DNA of 64,000 nt from Flammeovirgaceae bacterium UBA2338 (lineage in GTDB: Bacteria > Bacteroidota > Bacteroidia > Cytophagales > Cyclobacteriaceae). Positions 61,507-64,000 of this stretch are shown here, piece after piece (positions within the stretch are counted from its first letter, which is position 1; each line of letters starts with the position of its first letter). Position numbers and translations under genes: made by a program. The DNA is taken from assembly GCA_002344795.1 (NCBI GenBank), contig DDUM01000068.1, positions 5,489-69,488 on the forward strand. Direction: 5' to 3'. A model generated the notes under the pieces. It did not search any database. It had not been told where the DNA came from and saw nothing but the letters and a program-made list of their open reading frames with translations.

Positions 61507-62334
61507 TTAGTCGATTAACTGCGCATTGACAATTGTTCTGTTCTTGATGAATAGGTTAAGGTTCCTTCCACCATTTTCTTCAAACATTTCTACAATCAGG
61601 TGTTTGGCTTCAGGAATTGTGAATTTTTCCAATGCATAAACCACGTCCACCGAGGATTTCCCGGGAACCATTTCGTCCTGGCCATAAACATAAACTGGCT
61701 GTACATCCACTTCCTGCGAAGCGGTGCGTTTGGCTTTCTTCTGATCCTGAATATAAAATCGAAGGAAATCGACATCGTAATTGATATTGGAATTGTTGAC
61801 CATTCTAAAATGATAAAAAATCATATCCCTTTTGATGTAAATACCATGCAATGCCAATTTCATTTTGTGTCTTCCGGTTTTGATGAACCTGATGTTTCTT
61901 TTTTCTTCAACAATATTTGCCGCATAGTTTTCCATATCCGATTCCGTCATATCGGTCTGAAATATTAGAGGTGGATGAGCTTCGGGTATGTGATGATCCC
62001 CACTTAAGTCAACCACTAGAGCAGCCGGAGTATGGACATAATTCACTGCGAATTGGTGAATGGCTCCATCAGCTGTTATCACGGTGATATTGGTTTCTGA
62101 AAAATTCTCTCTTGCTGCCTTAAGCTGCAAGACATTCTCCACGCCCTTTGCCTTCTGAGCCAGTACATCCCTGCTTCCCCTGTCCACCGATTTAATCACG
62201 GTTGGAAAGAGAAGACTTACTGTTTTGTTATAGGTGATCTCCAACATCTGAGACTGAGCGGGAGACTGACTGTTCGCATTTTTCAGCGTCAACAGGAGCA
62301 AGCCTCCCAACATGATTTTTTTGATCGTGTTCAT
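61507..62334 (-). CDS. traN: conjugative transposon protein TraN
   Basis: A 275-aa exported protein of the Bacteroidetes TraN (DUF4138) family: signal peptide, VQMLEITYNKTVSLLFPTVIKSVDRGS-like N-domain and the conserved VVYALEKFTIPEAKHLIVEMFEENGGRNL end. TraN is a VirB9-like part of the type IV secretion channel. Position after TraM matches CTnDOT order. Confidence 0.88.
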   Translation of the reverse strand: MNTIKKIMLGGLLLLTLKNANSQSPAQSQMLEITYNKTVSLLFPTVIKSVDRGSRDVLAQKAKGVENVLQLKAARENFSETNITVITADGAIHQFAVNYVHTPAALVVDLSGDHHIPEAHPPLIFQTDMTESDMENYAANIVEEKRNIRFIKTGRHKMKLALHGIYIKRDMIFYHFRMVNNSNINYDVDFLRFYIQDQKKAKRTASQEVDVQPVYVYGQDEMVPGKSSVDVVYALEKFTIPEAKHLIVEMFEENGGRNLNLFIKNRTIVNAQLID

Positions 62335-62350
62335 TTGAAAAAATTGTTCT

Positions 62351-63670
62351 TTAATAGTTATTTGTTGTGTTTTGAGTGCTCGAATTGGGATTGGTATCCT
62401 TTAGCAGGATTCGATATCCAGCTTTTACGGTAACTTTAATTAGTTTGGCTTTTTTACTGAGCAGGCCCTTTGTGGCTTCAATACCTGCACTGGCTGCCTG
62501 TACCCCAAGTGAGGGATCGAGGCTCATCAACTGCATATTTTGAATGGCCTCGTCTGAAGCCTGTTTTGCCGCATCCCTCGAAATAGCTCCGGGGATATAG
62601 ATGCCTTCCAATCCATCCAGATCATATACAGACAAAGAAACCGGTAAAAGAAAATTACCTGTTCGTATGGAGCCAATCTCAATCACCAATCTCTCGCCAT
62701 TGATATCACATACACCGTAAATAAATTGATCCTTGGGAATCAATTTACCATTGATGTAGATGTCGTTGAGCAACCGCATTTTCACCGTTGCACTCGCCAC
62801 CAATTCCTGTGTGTCGTGAATGATCGCTTCAATGGTATTACCAACTTCCTTCTCTATTGTCATATCATCTTCAAGGCCAAAAAATCCATTCTGCCTTAGC
62901 GACACGGATGAACCTGAATTAGATTCGGTAATAGTCTCATTGGCTGAAACCATTATTGACACTTGATCAGATTTATTAGAAGTTTCAACTGGAAATGAAT
63001 GATCTCTAATTTGAAGCGTTTGCGATTTGATTTTTTCTTTTACTCTTTCAGGATGCTGTATGTCCAATATTTTATCCAGCATACTTTCCATCTGTTGCAT
63101 TTCAGGATCGGCTGCACTGTTGTCATTCATCATTTCCATCATCCGTTCCAGCTTTTCCACATCCGAAGAAAATTGCGGATCGGATGTTTGCAATGACAAT
63201 GGTTCCACAACTGCAGGAGCCTGAGTTGCTGTTGGCCTGTTGATTTCCCGATAGAGTTGTTCGAGTTTATTATTGACCCTCTCTTCGTTGGCATCTATTG
63301 TCAACCTATCCTTGTGAGGAAAGGAATCAATGAGGTTGCTTTGGATTTCCTCTACTTCGTCTGATTGATTTTCTTGCGATGCCTGAAAAGTAATAAGGTC
63401 AAAATAAGGATCGCTTTCACGTGCCTCTTCGAACTTGGCAGAATCCCGCTGTGCAATCTCGTAGAGTTTCAATTTGTCCCAAACCTCCTTTTCATGAAAA
63501 TTGGCATCGGGCAGTTCAAAGTTTAAACCAGCCGTCAGGGATTTTGCCTGAACAGGTGATCCTTGCCCTCCTCCCAAAGCCCAAAAAATCATGGTAAGAA
63601 ATGGCAACACAAGTAATGGCAGTACCATCAAGAACCTTCTTCTTCTGATAAACTGTTGTGAGTGTTTCAT
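62351..63670 (-). CDS. traM: conjugative transposon protein TraM
   Basis: A 439-aa VirB10-like scaffold: N-terminal TM (about 14-32) with the typical FWALGGGQG just after, a long low-complexity periplasmic region, and a C-terminal barrel domain (VKMRLLNDIYINGKLIPKDQFIYGVCDINGERL, LPVSLSVYDLDGLEGIYIPGAISRD). 16 bases before traN. Confidence 0.9.
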   Translation of the reverse strand: MKHSQQFIRRRRFLMVLPLLVLPFLTMIFWALGGGQGSPVQAKSLTAGLNFELPDANFHEKEVWDKLKLYEIAQRDSAKFEEARESDPYFDLITFQASQENQSDEVEEIQSNLIDSFPHKDRLTIDANEERVNNKLEQLYREINRPTATQAPAVVEPLSLQTSDPQFSSDVEKLERMMEMMNDNSAADPEMQQMESMLDKILDIQHPERVKEKIKSQTLQIRDHSFPVETSNKSDQVSIMVSANETITESNSGSSVSLRQNGFFGLEDDMTIEKEVGNTIEAIIHDTQELVASATVKMRLLNDIYINGKLIPKDQFIYGVCDINGERLVIEIGSIRTGNFLLPVSLSVYDLDGLEGIYIPGAISRDAAKQASDEAIQNMQLMSLDPSLGVQAASAGIEATKGLLSKKAKLIKVTVKAGYRILLKDTNPNSSTQNTTNNY

Positions 63671-63695
63671 ATAAATAGTGTTTAGTTATTAGTTT

Positions 63696-63980
63696 TTAGT
63701 GGCCGGAAATGCTGTCGCTTGGTTGACTTCTTGGTTGAATATCATAAGGCACAGTTAGTTGGTCAATTGAATAGTCATCATTTACTTTCTCGCCATTCAT
63801 TGATTGAAAGATTAGCCGAAAACACAAAATGGCAATCATTATTCCAGCTAACAGAAAGGCGAGTTTTTTAACCGGTTGCGGCAACTCATTCACTTTGCTA
63901 TTCAAATAGTCAGCTATCGTTCGTCTAAGTTTTGTGACTAGCTCACCTATTCTATTGCTCCTTGTAAGTTTTGTCTTCAT
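63696..63980 (-). CDS. TraL-like small membrane protein of the conjugation module
   Basis: A 94-aa protein with one TM helix (about 43-60) after a basic N-terminal helix (RIGELVTKLRRTIADYLNSKV) and a polar tail. Size and place directly upstream of traM match TraL of CTnDOT-like elements; the sequence itself has few family marks. Confidence 0.65.
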   Translation of the reverse strand: MKTKLTRSNRIGELVTKLRRTIADYLNSKVNELPQPVKKLAFLLAGIMIAILCFRLIFQSMNGEKVNDDYSIDQLTVPYDIQPRSQPSDSISGH

Positions 63981-64000
63981 CGATTCTCTGTTTTAAGGTC

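Noticed and set aside
61600..61968. 122-codon plus-strand open frame
   Set aside because: Antisense to traN, which has clear family motifs.
1..64000. CRISPR array, rRNA or tRNA genes
   Set aside because: No regularly spaced repeats and no recognisable rRNA or tRNA sequence were seen on either strand; a tRNAscan or Infernal run would settle this.

Overview
The window looks like chromosomal or integrated mobile DNA of a Bacteroidota bacterium, probably of the Cytophagales type. The lineage call is an inference. It rests on TAnnTTTG-like promoter elements, lipoprotein and secreted-protein styles, families largely confined to Bacteroidota (DUF6660-like, HYC_CC_PP, DUF3347, DUF2911, DUF5777, MerTP, TraL/M/N of CTnDOT-like elements) and moderate A/T richness. 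Almost every gene reads on the minus strand. I saw no rRNA, tRNA or CRISPR array.

Layout. 1-8.6 kb: the start of a CzcA/CusA-type RND pump, then a mercury/soft-metal uptake and handling block (MerT, MerTP, a MerC-like protein, secreted HMA proteins, a thioredoxin-like protein, a GDCCVxC protein) with two metalloregulators (a CsoR relative and an ArsR). 8.6-15.5 kb: a copper-type periplasmic block (TlpA, heavy-metal-binding lipoprotein, DUF2911, beta-propeller lipoprotein, HMA-DUF3347 protein, multicopper oxidase fused to a beta-barrel), interrupted by dead fragments of an FtsX-type permease and a Y1 transposase. 15.5-23.8 kb: an HhH/PD-(D/E)XK nuclease candidate, a methyltransferase, then many small secreted His/Met/Cys-rich proteins. 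23.7-31.3 kb: a complete CusA/CusB/TolC efflux system with a HYC_CC_PP protein.

31.5-45.8 kb: one long, tightly packed minus-strand gene train. It encodes an MFS transporter, a CopB-type P-ATPase, PPK2, a divergent PRPP synthetase, an archaeal-type AMP phosphorylase, a beta-CASP RNase, an ATP-cone/Mrr nuclease fusion, a universal stress protein, a site-2 protease, an ATC-hydrolase-like protein, archaeal-type (type II) GAPDH, a K+ channel and small membrane proteins. 46-54.8 kb: YceI proteins, a porin, and a periplasmic electron-transfer cluster (two c-type cytochromes, a Tat-exported 4x[4Fe-4S] protein, NrfD) with no catalytic subunit. 54.9-60.6 kb: two HMA-AraC regulators, small secreted proteins and a dead alpha-glucan phosphorylase end. 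60.6-64 kb: conjugative-transposon genes (TraN, TraM, TraL and an associated protein), so the whole metal/stress block may be cargo of an integrative conjugative element.

The most interesting result is a roughly 33-bp motif, CAAnTAnnTATAA, 5-6 nt, then ARCCAAAATTATTC. It occurs upstream of at least five separate transcription units between 45 and 60 kb, always in the same orientation relative to the gene. A sixth strong copy and two weaker ones are also present. In several copies a TAnnTTTG-like -7 element follows about 22 nt further on. One copy lies upstream of an HMA-AraC regulator gene itself. This suggests that one metal- or redox-sensing regulator pair controls the stress, energy and electron-transfer island.
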